The notes under the pieces are model-generated. The model worked only from the letters and a program-made list of their open reading frames with translations. It was not told the origin of the DNA and searched no databases. A stretch of DNA of 64,000 bases from positions 1,116,001-1,180,000 of the forward strand of contig NBAY01000002.1 in assembly GCA_002794775.1 (NCBI GenBank), in the 5' to 3' direction. This stretch comes from Porodaedalea pini. Taxonomy: Eukaryota > Basidiomycota > Agaricomycetes > Hymenochaetales > Hymenochaetaceae. How positions within the stretch are numbered: position 1 is the stretch's first letter; every line of letters begins with the position of its first letter. Positions 34,271 to 45,666 of the stretch are shown here, piece after piece. The position numbers were made by a program, and so were the translations under genes.

Positions 34271-35970
34271 TTACCCCCCCCCCCTCAAGGTTGGGCGTCC
34301 TGACCAACCATGATCGTGGTCATCAGGCTTGGTGTCGACGAAGATCGGACGGAGGCATTGTCAAGGGATTTCAAGTTTTTGAGGTGCGCCAGGGTGTTTT
34401 CAATAGAACTCTGTGATTGCCTCCTTTGCATTCTCACCAAAGTCCATCTCAGGCTGCCAAGTCAGTTCATTGTAGCCGACCCACTTGACGAGGTATTGTA
34501 GCTTCCCTCAGTGTAAGTGTGAGTCTAGAACTTCTTTGATCTCATACTCCTCCTCATTGTTGATGATGTCAGGCGGCAGTGGTGGTGGTTGCTTCTGGCT
34601 TTCGAAGGATGGCTTGATGGTAGGTTTCAGCAGGGCCTCATTGAAGATGGGGTGGACCTTTTTCCATCGCTTTGGGAGCTTGAGCTTGTAAGCGCTCGCT
34701 CCTACCTTGTTGACAATTTTGAAGGGACCATACCACTTGTCAGCCAGCTTCTTCGTTGGCAAATCTGTGCTGATGTTTTGCCTGTCAAGGAAGATCTTGT
34801 CTCCAGTCTTGTATTCCACTGAAGTTCCTGCTGTCTGGTCATGTTAGCGCTTCATGTCCTTCGCTGCCTTGACCAGATTGTCCTTCACAATGCGGTGGGT
34901 TTCCTTGATGTGCTTCACAAATTCTTCCACTGACATGTTAGCGGATGAGGTTCATGTTGTGTTGAAGCTCATTGGGTGACATCCTGTATTTGCAAAGAAG
35001 GGAGACATCTTTGTTGCTGAGTGTTCACAGTTGTTATATGCAAACTCTGCAAGCGGGAGCTAATCTTTCCAGTCCGATTGCTGGTGGTTGACAAAGAGTT
35101 GAAGATACTGCTTGAGCTCTTGGTTAATGTGTTCTGTTTGACCATCCATCTGTGGGTGGTATGCCATTGACGGGTTGCCTTTGATGTGTAGAAGTTTGTA
35201 CAGCTCCTTCATCATCGACATGTCAAACTGTGTGCCTCAGTCATGGATAATCTTCTTTGGTAGGCTGTGAAGGCAGAAGACATAGTTGTGGTATAATTGA
35301 GCCATGCCTTCTGCCGACAACTTCGTTGTCATTGGGATCGCATGCATCTGTTTTGAAAACCTGTCTACAAAGATGCAGATGGTGTTATGCCCCTTTGAGT
35401 CCAGGAGTTCCCTGATGAGGTCGACCATGACAATCTCCCAAGGACCTTCGGGGACTGCATTTGGGTGGAGCGGTTGCAACCTTGATGCTCTTAGAGCCTT
35501 TGTTTGCTGACAGCGATTGCATCCTCGAATGTATGTTCTGATGTTGGAGAACATTGATGTCCACCAGAAGTCCTACCTGACTAGTTCTACTGTTTTCAAT
35601 GCCCCTGGGTATCCAGCCAGTACTGAGTTGTGACACTCCTGCAATACAGCTTCCTTCATTGTTGATGGTATGTACACCTTGCCCTTCATTCTCCACAACC
35701 TGTCAGTCTCTCCAACTTGTCTTGTGCCCTCTGCGCTTCACCCACCCTGTCCAACACCTCATCACACGATGTCCTCACCATTCCTCGGTTCATCCACTTC
35801 TCCTTGATGAATACAATGCCTTTGTTGTCATCCTTGCCTTCATTGTATCCTGCCTTGTACAACAGCAGGTCCGCCTTGCCCATTGTCTTTCCCGATTTGT
35901 GCTTGAGGTAGAAGTCAAATTCCTCAAGCTCTGTTCTCCAGTGAGCCTGATGATAGCTCAGCTTCTGCGC
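34271..35970 (-). pseudogene. E1 pol 3' part: RNase H end, integrase, chromodomain (decayed)
   Basis: Minus-strand remnant with many stops and frame changes. In order: end of RNase H ([18 protein letters not shown]), integrase zinc region and core (CNRCQQTKALRAS, then GHNTICIFVDRFSKQ), SH3-like/GPY module (KLADKWYGPFKIVNKVGAS) and a chromodomain start (EEEYEIKEVLDSHLH). Each block is clearly homologous to the intact E3 pol. The remainder of E1 lies on the other side of element E2, from 43,675. Confidence 0.85.
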
Positions 35971-35975
35971 TAACC
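35971..35975 (+). repeat. Target site duplication TAACC of E2 (left)
   Basis: TAACC precedes the E2 LTR; the second copy is at 43670-43674. Joining the two flanks restores the RNase H region of E1. Confidence 0.95.
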
Positions 35976-36397
35976 TGTTAGGCGGGAGTCTGGGGGACAA
36001 CTCGGACTGGGCAGGCCTTGGCTGACTATCGTCTGGGACGTGCTATACTCGAGCGTAGACTCGAGACACGCTTACTCAGGCTAGGTCATTGCAGAGGTAA
36101 GAGGATTAATACCAGTCTATACTAATACAAGGGGAGCGAGTCTCACCTAGGTTGTCGCAGAGGTAAGAGGAAAAGCAGAACAAGGAGTTCATGCGATTCC
36201 TGAGACCTCTTATAGCGGCGACCGTGGGACTATATTATCCAAAGTTACATAAACAAGCGGAATGGAACAAATGAAGGTCATGTGGAGGGAGTGTGAGAAA
36301 TGATTGAAAAGACGATTAAATATAATGAGAAGGATCGATTAAAAGAAAGGAAATGATAAAAGGAAAATAAAAGAAAGGAAAAGTTCGAGTCCTAACA
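35976..36397 (-). repeat. E2 3' LTR
   Basis: 422 bp, TGTTAGG..CCTAACA ends. On the minus strand it has TATAAGAGG and, about 33 bp further, GTTCTGCTTTT (36181-36171), the predicted transcript start. Two 25-bp direct repeats (core GCAGAGGTAAGAGGA on the plus strand) lie in the middle. Confidence 0.9.
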
Positions 36398-39300
36398 TTA
36401 CCCCCCCTCAAGGTTGGGCGTCCCGACCAACCAAGATTGAGGTCGTCTGGCTCGGTGTCAACAAAGCGTGGGCAGAGTCGTTGGTGAGGAATGTCAAGTT
36501 TACGAGGAGCGCCAGGGTGTTTTCGATAGAATTCAGTGATTGCCTCTTTTGCGTTCTCGCCGAAGTCCGTCTCAGGCTGCCAAGTCGGTTCATTGTATCT
36601 GACCCACTTGACGAGGTACTGTAGCTTTCCTCGGTGCAGACGTGAGTCTAGAACTTCCTCAATCTCGTACTCCTCTTTGTTGTCAACGATGTCAGGAGGC
36701 GGCGGTGCTGGTTGTTTCTGGCTCTCGAAGGACGGTTCGACGGCGGGCTTCAGTAGTGCCTCATTGAAGACCGGGTGGACCTTTTTCCATCGCTTGGGGA
36801 GCCTGAGTTTGTATGCGCTGGCTCCCACCTTGTCGATGATCTCAAAGGGACCATACCATTTGTCGGCAAGCTTCTTCGTCGGCGAATCTGTGTTGATGTT
36901 CCGCCCATCGAGGAAGACCTTGTCTCCAGCCTTGTACTCAACTGAAGTTCCTGCCGTCCGGTCGTGGTAACGTTTCATGTTGTCCACTGCCTTGACCAGG
37001 TTGTCCTTCGCAACACGATGAGTCTCCTTGATGTGCTTTGCGAATTCTTCCGCCGACATGTTGGCAGATGAGGTTCGTGTTGTGTCAAAGCTCAAGGGGT
37101 GACACCCTGTGTTCGTGTAGAAGGGGGACATCTTCATCGCCGAGTGTTCGTGGTTATTGTATGCAAACTCCATGAGAGGTAGCCAGTCCTTCCAGTCCAA
37201 TTGCCGATGGTTAACAAAGAGTCGAAGATACTGTTTGAGCTCTTGGTTGACGCATTCCGTTTGACCATCCATCTGTGGGTGATACGCGGTTGACGGGTTG
37301 CCTTCGATGTGCAGGAGATTGTACAGTTCCTTCATCATCGACGCATCGAACTGCGTGCCTCGGTCATGGATGATCTTTTTTGGCAAGCTGTGGAGACGGA
37401 AGACGTGGTCGCGGTACAACTGGGCCATGTCTTCCGCTGACAATTTTGTCGTCGTCGGGATCACGTGCATCTGCTTCGAGAACCTGTCCACAAAGACGCA
37501 GATTGCGTTGTGTCCCTTGGAGTCCGGGAGTTCTCCAATGAGATCGACTGTGACGACTTCCCAAGGAGCTTCCGGGACTGCATTTGGGTGAAGCGGCCTC
37601 AACCTCGACGCCCTCAGAGCCTTTGTCCACTGACAGCGATCACACCCTCGGACATACGCTCGGACGTCGGAGAACATTGACGTCCACCAGAAGTCTCGAC
37701 AGACGAGCTCCACTGTTTTTGACGCTCCTGGGTGTCCCGCCAGAACCGAGTCGTGACATTCCCGCAATATGGCCTCCTTCATTGACGACGGCACGTACAC
37801 TTTGCCTTTCATGCGCCACAACCCGTCGACCTCTGTCATCCCCGTCAGCCTCTCCGACTTGTCCTGCGCCCTCTGTGCGTCACCCACTCATTCCAACATC
37901 TCCTCACACGACGTCCTCACCACTCCACGATTCAGCCACTTGTCTTTGATGAACATGACATCATCGTTGTCATCCTTTCCCTCGTCATAGCCTGCCTTGC
38001 GCAACAGTAAGTCTGCCTTGCCCATCGTCTTCCCTGACTTGTGCTCGAGGTGGAAGTCAAATTCTTCAAGCTCTGTTCGCCAGCGAGCTTGTCGATAGCT
38101 CAGCTTTTGTGCCGACCTGAAGTAGGTGAGGTTGGCATGATCGGACCAGATCTCGATGGGGTGATGGGCGCCAAGGAGGTATTGCCTCCACTCCTTGAGC
38201 GCCGAAACGATCGCGAGCATCTCCTTGTCATAGATCTCGTAGTTTCATTCCGCTGGCAGGAGCGCTTCCGACCTGTAGGCGACCACCCTCCACTTGCCTT
38301 CCTGTTTCTGCAACAACACTCCTCCGAGTGCAAAGTTCGACGAGTCCACCTCGATGCGGAAAGGGCCCTCATCATTGGCGATGGCCAGGACTGGAGGTGA
38401 GCAGAGACGTCGTCTCAGCTCCTCGAATGCTTCCTGCTGTTCAGTCTCCCATACCCAGTCCTTTTTACCTGTTAGCAACGTCAGCGGATGGACTATCTTG
38501 CTGTAGTCCTTGATGAACCATCGCAGCCAGTTGCCCATGCCGAGGAATTGCTGTAGCTGCTTGAGGTTTCGTGGAACCGGCCAGTCTGTGATTGCCTCTG
38601 TCTTCGCCAGGTCAGCCTTGATTTTGCCATTGCCGACGATGTGCCTGAGGTACTTCACGGTCTTAGTGTCGAACTCGCATTTTTCCGGCTTCAGGTACAG
38701 GCTGTTTTCTCGCAAGATCTGAAGGACACGCCTTGACGTCTTGATGTGTTCCTCAAGAGTTTGCGAGAGAATGAGGATGTCGTCGAGATAGACGATGATC
38801 AAGTTGTCGTAGATCAGTCCCTTGAAGATGTGGTTGACAAAGGCCTGGAATGTCGCCGGTGCATTGCAAAGACCAAAGAACATGACCGTAGGTTCAAAGA
38901 GGCCCATATTTGTGCGAAACACTGCTTTCCACTTGTCACCTTCGCGGATCCAGACGTTGTAGTATCCCCATCGAAGGTCAAGCTTAGTGATGTACTTTGC
39001 TTTCTTGACCTTGTCGACAAGTTCATCGATGAGAGGGAGGGGATACTTATTTTTGATCATACCGTCGTTGAGTTTTCGGTAATCCTGGATCAGGCATAGG
39101 GACTTGTCAGCCTTCTTGATGAAGAAGAAGGGCGAGGCCATCAGCGAGATTGACTTTTGTATGCAGCCTGACTTCAGGTTCTCTTCGAGGAAGTCCTTTA
39201 ACGACTGCTGTTCCGTCGGCGTCAGCGGATAGATCTTGCAGTCACTCGGCTTGAAGTTGGGTTTTAGATTGATGACGTGGTCCCAGGGGCGGTGTTCCGG

Positions 39301-39744
39301 TAGCTTCTCGAATCCTTTCTCCGAGAAGACGTCGGCGTAGTCGTTGAGATATGCAGGCCAGGACGCCTTGTCCATTCGCACTTCTCTCACCCGCTTCATC
39401 CTCCTCATCTCTTCCACGGCCTCCTCCACCTTCTTCACATCCTCCTTTACGATCGTGCACTCCTCCGGGCAACGGTTGAATTCAATCAAACCCACCTTCC
39501 AGTCGACCTCTGGGTTGTGACATCGAAGCCAATCGTACCCAAGGAAGATGTTTGATGATGCCAGCAATGTCACCACAAGGACAATCCTCTCCCTGTGGGT
39601 CCCAATCATAAGCTCAACGTCAACGTATTCTTCGATCAACCTGGCTTCATTGTGTGTGCCATCGGCGTTGAGCACTGCGAGAGGCCGAATGTATCGTTTG
39701 GTTTCCAACCTGTATCGTTCACGTCGATGCATGATCCTGTGCAT
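36316..39744 (-). pseudogene. E2 pol: RT, RNase H, integrase, chromodomain with two TGA stops
   Basis: One continuous minus-strand frame interrupted only by TGA at 38247-38245 and at 37890-37888. Both are CGA in sister copies (E3, E5). RT has VYLDDILILS. RNase H follows with VDSSNFALGGVLLQKQ. Integrase has the H-H-C-C knuckle (ECHDSVLAGH, GCDRCQ) and core Asp residues (VDLIGEL, HDRGTQFDAS, DGQTE). The chromodomain has EYEIEEVLDSRLHRGKLQYL and VKWVRYNEPTWQPE. The frame reads through the polypurine tract into the LTR before stopping at 36316. At the 5' end a 10-base deletion near 39,725 shifts the protease frame relative to E3 and E5. Confidence 0.9.
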
Positions 39745-40012
39745 CCCAAATCCACGAGGGCATGCGCATCCACCTCTCTCGTCTCACCCGCTACGCTGTG
39801 TCCGACATTCAGGAGGAGGTCCAGCTGGCGTCCGCCAGTTCCTCTCATGAACAATTTCTCTTCAACGTCTTCTTCATTCACACCAGTAGGGTCTTCATAG
39901 TTGGAAAAGTCATTGACGCCATTTGCATCTAGATATTGTACAGGCGGTTGACTATATTTTAACAGATCCGAACTTGAAACCCTTGGAACTTCTCAGTCAG
40001 TCGTCCCGGTGG
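39745..40012 (-). pseudogene. E2 aspartic protease region
   Basis: Minus-strand frame with LFMRGTGGRQLDLLLNVGHS and ALVDLGCTGSCID. The active-site triad Asp-Ser-Gly of E3 and E5 reads Asp-Leu-Gly here (TTG for TCG), so catalysis should be lost. The frame breaks right after this at the 10-base deletion. Between gag's TAG and this region the minus-one frame is open, as expected for frameshift expression. Confidence 0.8.
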
Positions 40013-40267
40013 CTATGCCTGACCACTCGCAAAACCCTGCGAGTCGACGACCTCTTCGTCATCACCTTCTTCCTCCATGCAGTTCTCCACAGTTGACCTC
40101 TGAGTGTCTACGACTTCCTCGAATGCCGATTCCTTCATTGCCCCTAGTTCGTCGGCAAGGAGATGATGTTCGCCGGGTGCCATCATCTGCAGCATACGCT
40201 GCACGATCGTCTTCCCTTGCGGGCACGCATCCTTGAAGTGACCAAGCTGGCCACAGATCCAGCACGC
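40013..40267 (-). pseudogene. E2 gag, C-terminal part with CCHC knuckle
   Basis: Reads ACWICGQLGHFKDACPQGKT (CCHC zinc knuckle, C-X2-C-X4-H-X4-C), then an acidic end (MEEEGDDEEVVDSQGFASGQA) and a TAG stop at 40013-40015. The slippery heptamer GGGTTTT is at 40037-40031. The upstream part of gag is separated by the 1.44-kb insertion. Confidence 0.85.
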
Positions 40268-41705
40268 TGTCAGGCCAGGAATACGTTTGGAAATAACTAG
40301 TGATAACTCTACACAGTAGGATCTAGCCAAACAGCACAGTATCATGAACACACCCAAAACTTGCACATATGCACTTGCATTATGCTCATCAACTAGCATG
40401 TAACATGATACTCATAACAAATCATCTAAGGACATATCCCCCAAATCCCACCCAAGGCACAATCACTCAAGCGCACCTGAATAATCATTAGCCATGTGAA
40501 ACTCTAACCAGAAATAATAATTATTATCATACCGAATAGGCCTCTGGACAAGCCGAGCCACATTGATCATAGGAGCCCAGTCTACCTCCACCCGAATAGT
40601 CGTCTCAACCAGGATACTGAAATAATATGCAGTCAGATGGTCTAACCCAAAAGAGGAAAAGACAATCATTACTTAATTGGCTCCATCTGGCAGTAACCAT
40701 CAGACTGGGTAGGTCTCAGAAAGGCCATCAAGTGATTAAACAAGAGGCGCAGGTAGGAGTGTATTTTGGCACAGCTCGACATCATAGAGGAAGACATTTA
40801 GGGAATTGCGTACCAGGCAATGACCTTTTCACAAAGATATTTGACTATCACAGTACTCAGATATCGGATATAAAGCCTAGCAAGGTCCCCGATCAAAAGC
40901 ATTCAATTAGTCGGTTGCAGAAGAAAAGAGGGTACACATCTTATTCAGTAGTCATGGCTTCAGGAAGTTGCACAGCCTCACCCATTTTAGTGTGGGAAAG
41001 GAAGTCAGAAAGGATGGAAGACCAAGGTCTAGGCTGGTCTCTCCAAATGGAGGAAGCGGTGTTCATGATGATCAGCAATGAGTCATACATGGTCACAATG
41101 GCTTAATCAGTGGCAATCACATCAGAGCATGATGATGATCAGCAATGAGTCATATACTGTCACAATAGATCAGTCAGCCGTGATCCCATGTAGTCATGAT
41201 GAAGTAGTCAAAAAGAGTCACAAGGAGTCAGAAGGGATAGTCAGAGAGTGTCATGTATCATCATATGTAGTCATTTGTAGAATCAGGTCTCTAGTAGTGT
41301 AGTACAGCTTTGTATCTGCCAAAGGGCATAAATAGGGCATGTTTTGCTACCCTAGAAATCAATATACATTTTCCCCTCTAGATCTCAGAAGCACAGAACC
41401 ACCAGGGTTCTTAGTCAGACTACAGTTAGGAACTCAGCAGTTGAGAACTCAGCAGTTAAAACTGTCACTCTATTATATTCTCTACTACCAATTAGTTTGG
41501 TACCCTCTCTAGCACAGCCTAGATTCATCAGCAAGACAAGCTTGCAATCTCCAACAGCTACACACAGCTATCACACCAATCTCTGTCCCTCTTCACTGAA
41601 CACCTGGGAAGGACCTGTTTAGATAAATAGACCGGTCAACTCAGTGGAAGTGCCATTGGATTCATTTCACACCAGAATATTATCATCCCCACTTCCAGCA
41701 AGACA
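40268..41705. mobile_element. 1.44-kb TGTC..GACA insertion in E2 gag, unknown family
   Basis: The gag sequence of sister copies is interrupted exactly here. The insert begins TGTCAGGCC and ends AGCAAGACA, flanked by ACGC (40264-40267) and ATGC (41706-41709), a 4-bp duplication with one difference. It has no long frame. Near 41,325-41,345 it has GCATAAATAGGGC followed by a pyrimidine-rich stretch, like an LTR promoter on the plus strand. It is best read as a solo LTR of another family, or two nested short elements. Confidence 0.6.
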
Positions 41706-42960
41706 ATGCGCGTTGGCATTGTGCTTCATTCATGGAGACGTCCATCGGCTGGCCCGCTCCTCCAAAGGTGATGCCTGTCGCATCGTGTTTGTCGACATGG
41801 GGGGCTGTCAACTGGTGACGAGCTGGGGGTCCATGCGGCTGCAGTGGGCGTGGTGGGGGCGGGAAGGCATGGCCTCGTTGGATGGCGCGAATCTGTTGCT
41901 CGCCCCGGTCGATCTCGATTGCCTTCTTCTTCCAGTCTTCATACGTCGTTGGGACTGGTGTTGACCGTAGTACCCCTCACACCACTTCGATGTTCATCGC
42001 TCACTTCAGCCGGTCACAGATGATGCTGTCATCCATCAAACCCGCTCTTGTGATCATGATGTCAAGATCCTGGAAGAATTCGTCGGCGGTGAGGTCCTTC
42101 TGTACTTTAGTCCGGAACTTCGCCAGCGCCTTTTCCTTCCGGTTCGGATCATCAAACGAGGTGTCCAGGCGCTCTTGGAATCTTGTCCAACTGTCGGTGA
42201 AGGTTACGATGCCGGCCGTCATTGATTCCTCTACGTAATTCTGTGCCCACGTCGCCGCATTGCCACCCTTCAGGTAGGAGAGAGCAACGTAGATCTTACT
42301 CTCCGACGTGGGGTATCTGTTCGGGTTCGCGGAGACGAAAAGAAGGACCTCACGCTTGAAGTCTAGGTAGTCATCGCCGCCAGTGAATCAACATGGCCGG
42401 GCGACGTCTATGTTGGGGGTCGGGGGGTTAGCCGCCACAACCGGTGCGGGGGCGTTATTCGCCTGATGGGCGAAGGCATTTGTGATGATGGCTGTGATCT
42501 GCTCCATCTGCTGCTGACTGAAGCCTCCTGCCGACATTGTGGGCTCGGGTGTAGGCGTCGAAGGTTCTGGGGGGGTCGGCGGTGAGGGGTCTCTGTTGGT
42601 TTCACGGTAGGGACCTGGGGTCGGTGGTAGGTTGATAGTTGACGTCGATGGTGCAGGTGACGATGGAGCGGCTGGGGGCCACCTGGCTCTCCTTCCTTGT
42701 TCGTCTGACGAATACCAGGCACGTCGGATTTCACTCCACCAGATGTCGTGTGTGATGCCGCTATTGTTGGTCGCGATGTAACTTGGTCAGTCTGGATCCC
42801 AACGGGCTGATGCAGGAAGGGCCCATTGCTGTTTGTCGGTAAGATCTATCTTGACGTTGGCGGAGGGACAGGGATCGGTTGTGCATTCGATCTGGGGTTA
42901 CGCCAACGTTGAACGGGTTCGTCGGCGAAATTGATGATGAGGCGGTAGGATCCAAGCGAG
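41706..42960 (-). pseudogene. E2 gag, N-terminal part
   Basis: Minus-strand gag core homologous to E3-E5: GGDDYLDFKREVLLFVSANP, RYPTSESKIYVALSYLKGGN, TWAQNYVEES, SWTRFQERLDTSFDDPNRKE and KVQKDLTADEFFQDLD. A stop interrupts it near 42,388 just before the DYLDFK block. The leader part (YRLIINFADEPVQRWRNP) lies in another frame near 42,900. Confidence 0.8.
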
Positions 42961-43235
42961 ATCACAAATGAGATTGTAGTTGAAGTTTGTACTCGTCTGG
43001 TCACCCACGTCCACGTCAGGTGCGTACTCCACCAGAGGCTAATTCGTAGAGCCAGGGTCAGGAAATGTCAGTTGAAATGTTTACGTAATGCACGAACGTC
43101 CGAAAACGTCCGGGCAGGGTTGAGGGTTGTCGTTTAGGGGGTTTACACGTCAAGTCCATCGAGGGGAGCACTCCTCTAGACTGAGTGAAGGCAAGTCGAC
43201 AGCGACGACGTACGCTGGGGATGAGCCTGGGTGAG

Positions 43236-43246
43236 GTTCTGCTTTT
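43236..43246 (-). promoter_or_regulatory. E2 self-priming primer-binding site
   Basis: AAAAGCAGAAC on the minus strand, one base inside the 5' LTR. It is exactly complementary to GTTCTGCTTTT in the same LTR (43453-43443), about 33 bp after a TATA box. Confidence 0.75.
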
Positions 43247-43247
43247 A

Positions 43248-43669
43248 TGTTAGGCGGGAGTCCGGGGGACAACTCGGACTGGGCAGGCCTTGGCTGACTA
43301 TCGTCTGGGACGTGCTATACTCGAGCGTAGACTTGAGACACGCTTACTCAGGCTAGGTTGTCGCAGAGGTAAGAGGATTAATACCAGTCTATACTAATAC
43401 AAGGGGAGCGAGTCTCACCTAGGTTGTCGCAGAGGTAAGAGGAAAAGCAGAACAAGGAGTTCATGCGATTCCTGAGACCTCTTATAGCGGCGACCGTGGG
43501 ACTATATTATCCAAAGTTACATAAACAAGCGGAATGGAACAAATGAAGGTCATGTGGAGGGAGTGTGAGAAATGATTGAAAAGACGATTAAATATAATGA
43601 GAAGGATCGATTAAAAGAAAGGAAATGATAAAAGGAAAATAAAAGAAAGGAAAAGTTTGAGTCCTAACA
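43248..43669 (-). repeat. E2 5' LTR
   Basis: 422 bp, same ends and boxes as the 3' LTR; followed by TAACC at 43670-43674. Confidence 0.9.
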
Positions 43670-43674
43670 TAACC

Positions 43675-45666
43675 TAAAATACATGAGGTTGGCATGGTCA
43701 GACCAGATCTCAATCTTGTAACGGGCGCTGAGAAGGTATTGTCTCCACTCCTTGAGTGCTGAGATGATCATGAGCATCTCTTTGTCGTAGATCTTGTAGT
43801 TTCATTCTGCTGGCAGGAGTGCTTTGGACCAGTAGGTGATCACCCTCCACTTCCCTTCCTGCTTCTGCAATAGTACACCACTGAGTGCAAAGTTAGACGA
43901 GTCCACCTCTATGTGGAAAGGGCCCTCATTGTTGGTGATTGCCAGAACTAGAGGTGAGCTAAGATGATATCTCAGCTCCTCGAACACTTCCTGCTGTTCA
44001 GTCTCCCATACTCAGCCCTTCTTGCCCATTAGCAACATTAGCAGTTGAACCACCTTGCTGTAGTCCTTGATGAACCACCTTAGCCAGTTGCCCATGCCAA
44101 GGAACTTTTGAGGTTCCTTGAGATTGCACAGAGCAGGCCAGCTAGTGATTGCTTCCATTTTTGCTAGGTCAGCCTTAAGCTTGCTGTTGCCAATGATGTG
44201 GCCAAGGTACTTTACGACCTTGATGTCAAATTTGCACTTTTCCAGTTTTAGATATAGGCTGTTTTCTCAAAGGATCTGAAGTACACGTCTCAATGTCTCG
44301 ATGTGCTCCTCAATGGTTTCTGAGAGGATCAGGATGTCATCAAGGTAAATGATGATCAGGTTTGCATAGATCAGGTCCTTGAAGATGTGGTTGATGAAAG
44401 TCTGGAACATTGCCAGCGCATTGCAAAGACTGAAAAACATCACCATTGGCTCAAAGAGACCCATGTTTGTGTAGAAGGCTGCCTTCCACTCATTGCATTC
44501 ATGGATTTGGATGTTGTAGTACCCCCAGCAAAGGTCAAGCTTGGTGATGAACTTCGCTTTCTTGACCTTGTCGACAAGTTCGTCGATGAGGGGAAGAGGA
44601 TACTTATTCTTGATTGTGCCCTCATTGAGTTTCTGGTAATCCTGGATCAGGCATAAGGACTTGTCAGCCTTCTTAATGAAGAAGAAAGGCGAGGCCATTG
44701 ATGAGATTGACTTTCGTATGCGGCCCGACTTCAAATTTTTCTTGAGGAAGTCCTTCAGTAACTGCTGTTCCATCGGTGTCAGTGGATACATCTTACAGTC
44801 GCTAGGTTTGAAGTTGGGTTTCAGGTTGATGACATGGTCCCAGGGGCAGTGTTCCGGTAGCTTCTCAAATCCCTTCTCTGAGAAGACGTCGGAATAGTCA
44901 TTGAGATATGTGGGCCAGGATGCCTTGTCCATTTGCACCTCTCACACCCTTCTCATCTCTTCCTGCTTCTCCTTCTCAATTGCACATTCCTCTGGGCAGC
45001 AGGTGGATTCAATCAAACCCATCGCCTAGTTGACCTCTGGGTTATGATGTCAAAGCCAGTCATACCCCAGGAAGATGTTTGACAATGCTAGTGATGTTAC
45101 AGCAAGGATGATCCTTTCCTTGTGATGACCAATCATAAGATTGACGTCGATGTATTCCTTGATCAAACCAGCCTTGTTGTGCATGCTGTCAGCATTGAGT
45201 ACCATGAGGGGCCGAATGTAATGTTTGGTCTCTAACCCATATTGTTCGACGAACCTCACATCGATGCATGATCCCATACACCCCAAATCCACAAGGGCAT
45301 GTGCATCCACCTCTCTCATCTCACCCGCTATGCTGTGCCCAACATTCAAGAGGAGGTCCAGCTGGCATCCACCAGTTCCCCTCATGAACAGTTGCTCATA
45401 CTCTTCATTTTTGTCTACACTGGTGGGGGCTTTGTACTCAGGAAAATCATCAACGTTGTTTGCATCTAAGTATTGTACAGATGGTTGATTATGTTTTATT
45501 GAGTCCGGATATGCAGTCCCTTGTTCTTCTCAGTCAGTCGCCCTGATGGCTACACCTGACCACTCACAAAATCCTGCGAGTCGATGACCTTTTTGTCATT
45601 GCCTTCCTCTCCCACATAGTCCTCCACCGTCGACCTCCGAGTGTCTATGACTTCCTCGAAGGCCGA
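43675..45666 (-). pseudogene. E1 pol 5' part and gag end: RNase H, RT, protease (decayed)
   Basis: Continuation of E1 after E2. Minus-strand blocks in order from the right: gag C-terminus (FEEVIDTRRSTVEDY, end VDSQ/IDSQDFVSG), protease (LFMRGTGGCQLDLLLN-like, ALVDLGCMGSCID with the Ser of DSG replaced by Leu), RT from 44,938 (MQMDKASWPTYLNDYSDVFS, IIYLDDILILS) and start of RNase H (VDSSNFALSGVLLQKQ) at about 43,900. Stops are frequent. The frameshift heptamer reads GGATTTT here (45574-45568), no longer canonical. Confidence 0.85.

Larger units (their letters stand above)
35976..43669 (-). mobile_element. Ty3/gypsy chromovirus E2, complete with both LTRs, inserted in E1
   Basis: 7.7-kb element, minus orientation, with LTRs of 422 bp each (35976-36397 and 43248-43669) and TAACC duplications. 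The LTRs differ at only a handful of positions, mostly C/T transitions, so insertion is fairly recent. Internal order from 5': self-priming site, leader, gag, protease, RT, RNase H, integrase, chromodomain, polypurine tract. It is not autonomous as read: two TGA stops in pol, a 10-base deletion in the protease region and a 1.44-kb insertion in gag. Confidence 0.93.

Noticed and set aside
37298..37949. Plus-strand frames opposite E2 integrase, and similar ones opposite E1, E3 and E5
   Set aside because: They are antisense shadows of pol, recurring at the same place in each copy because the coding strand is conserved.
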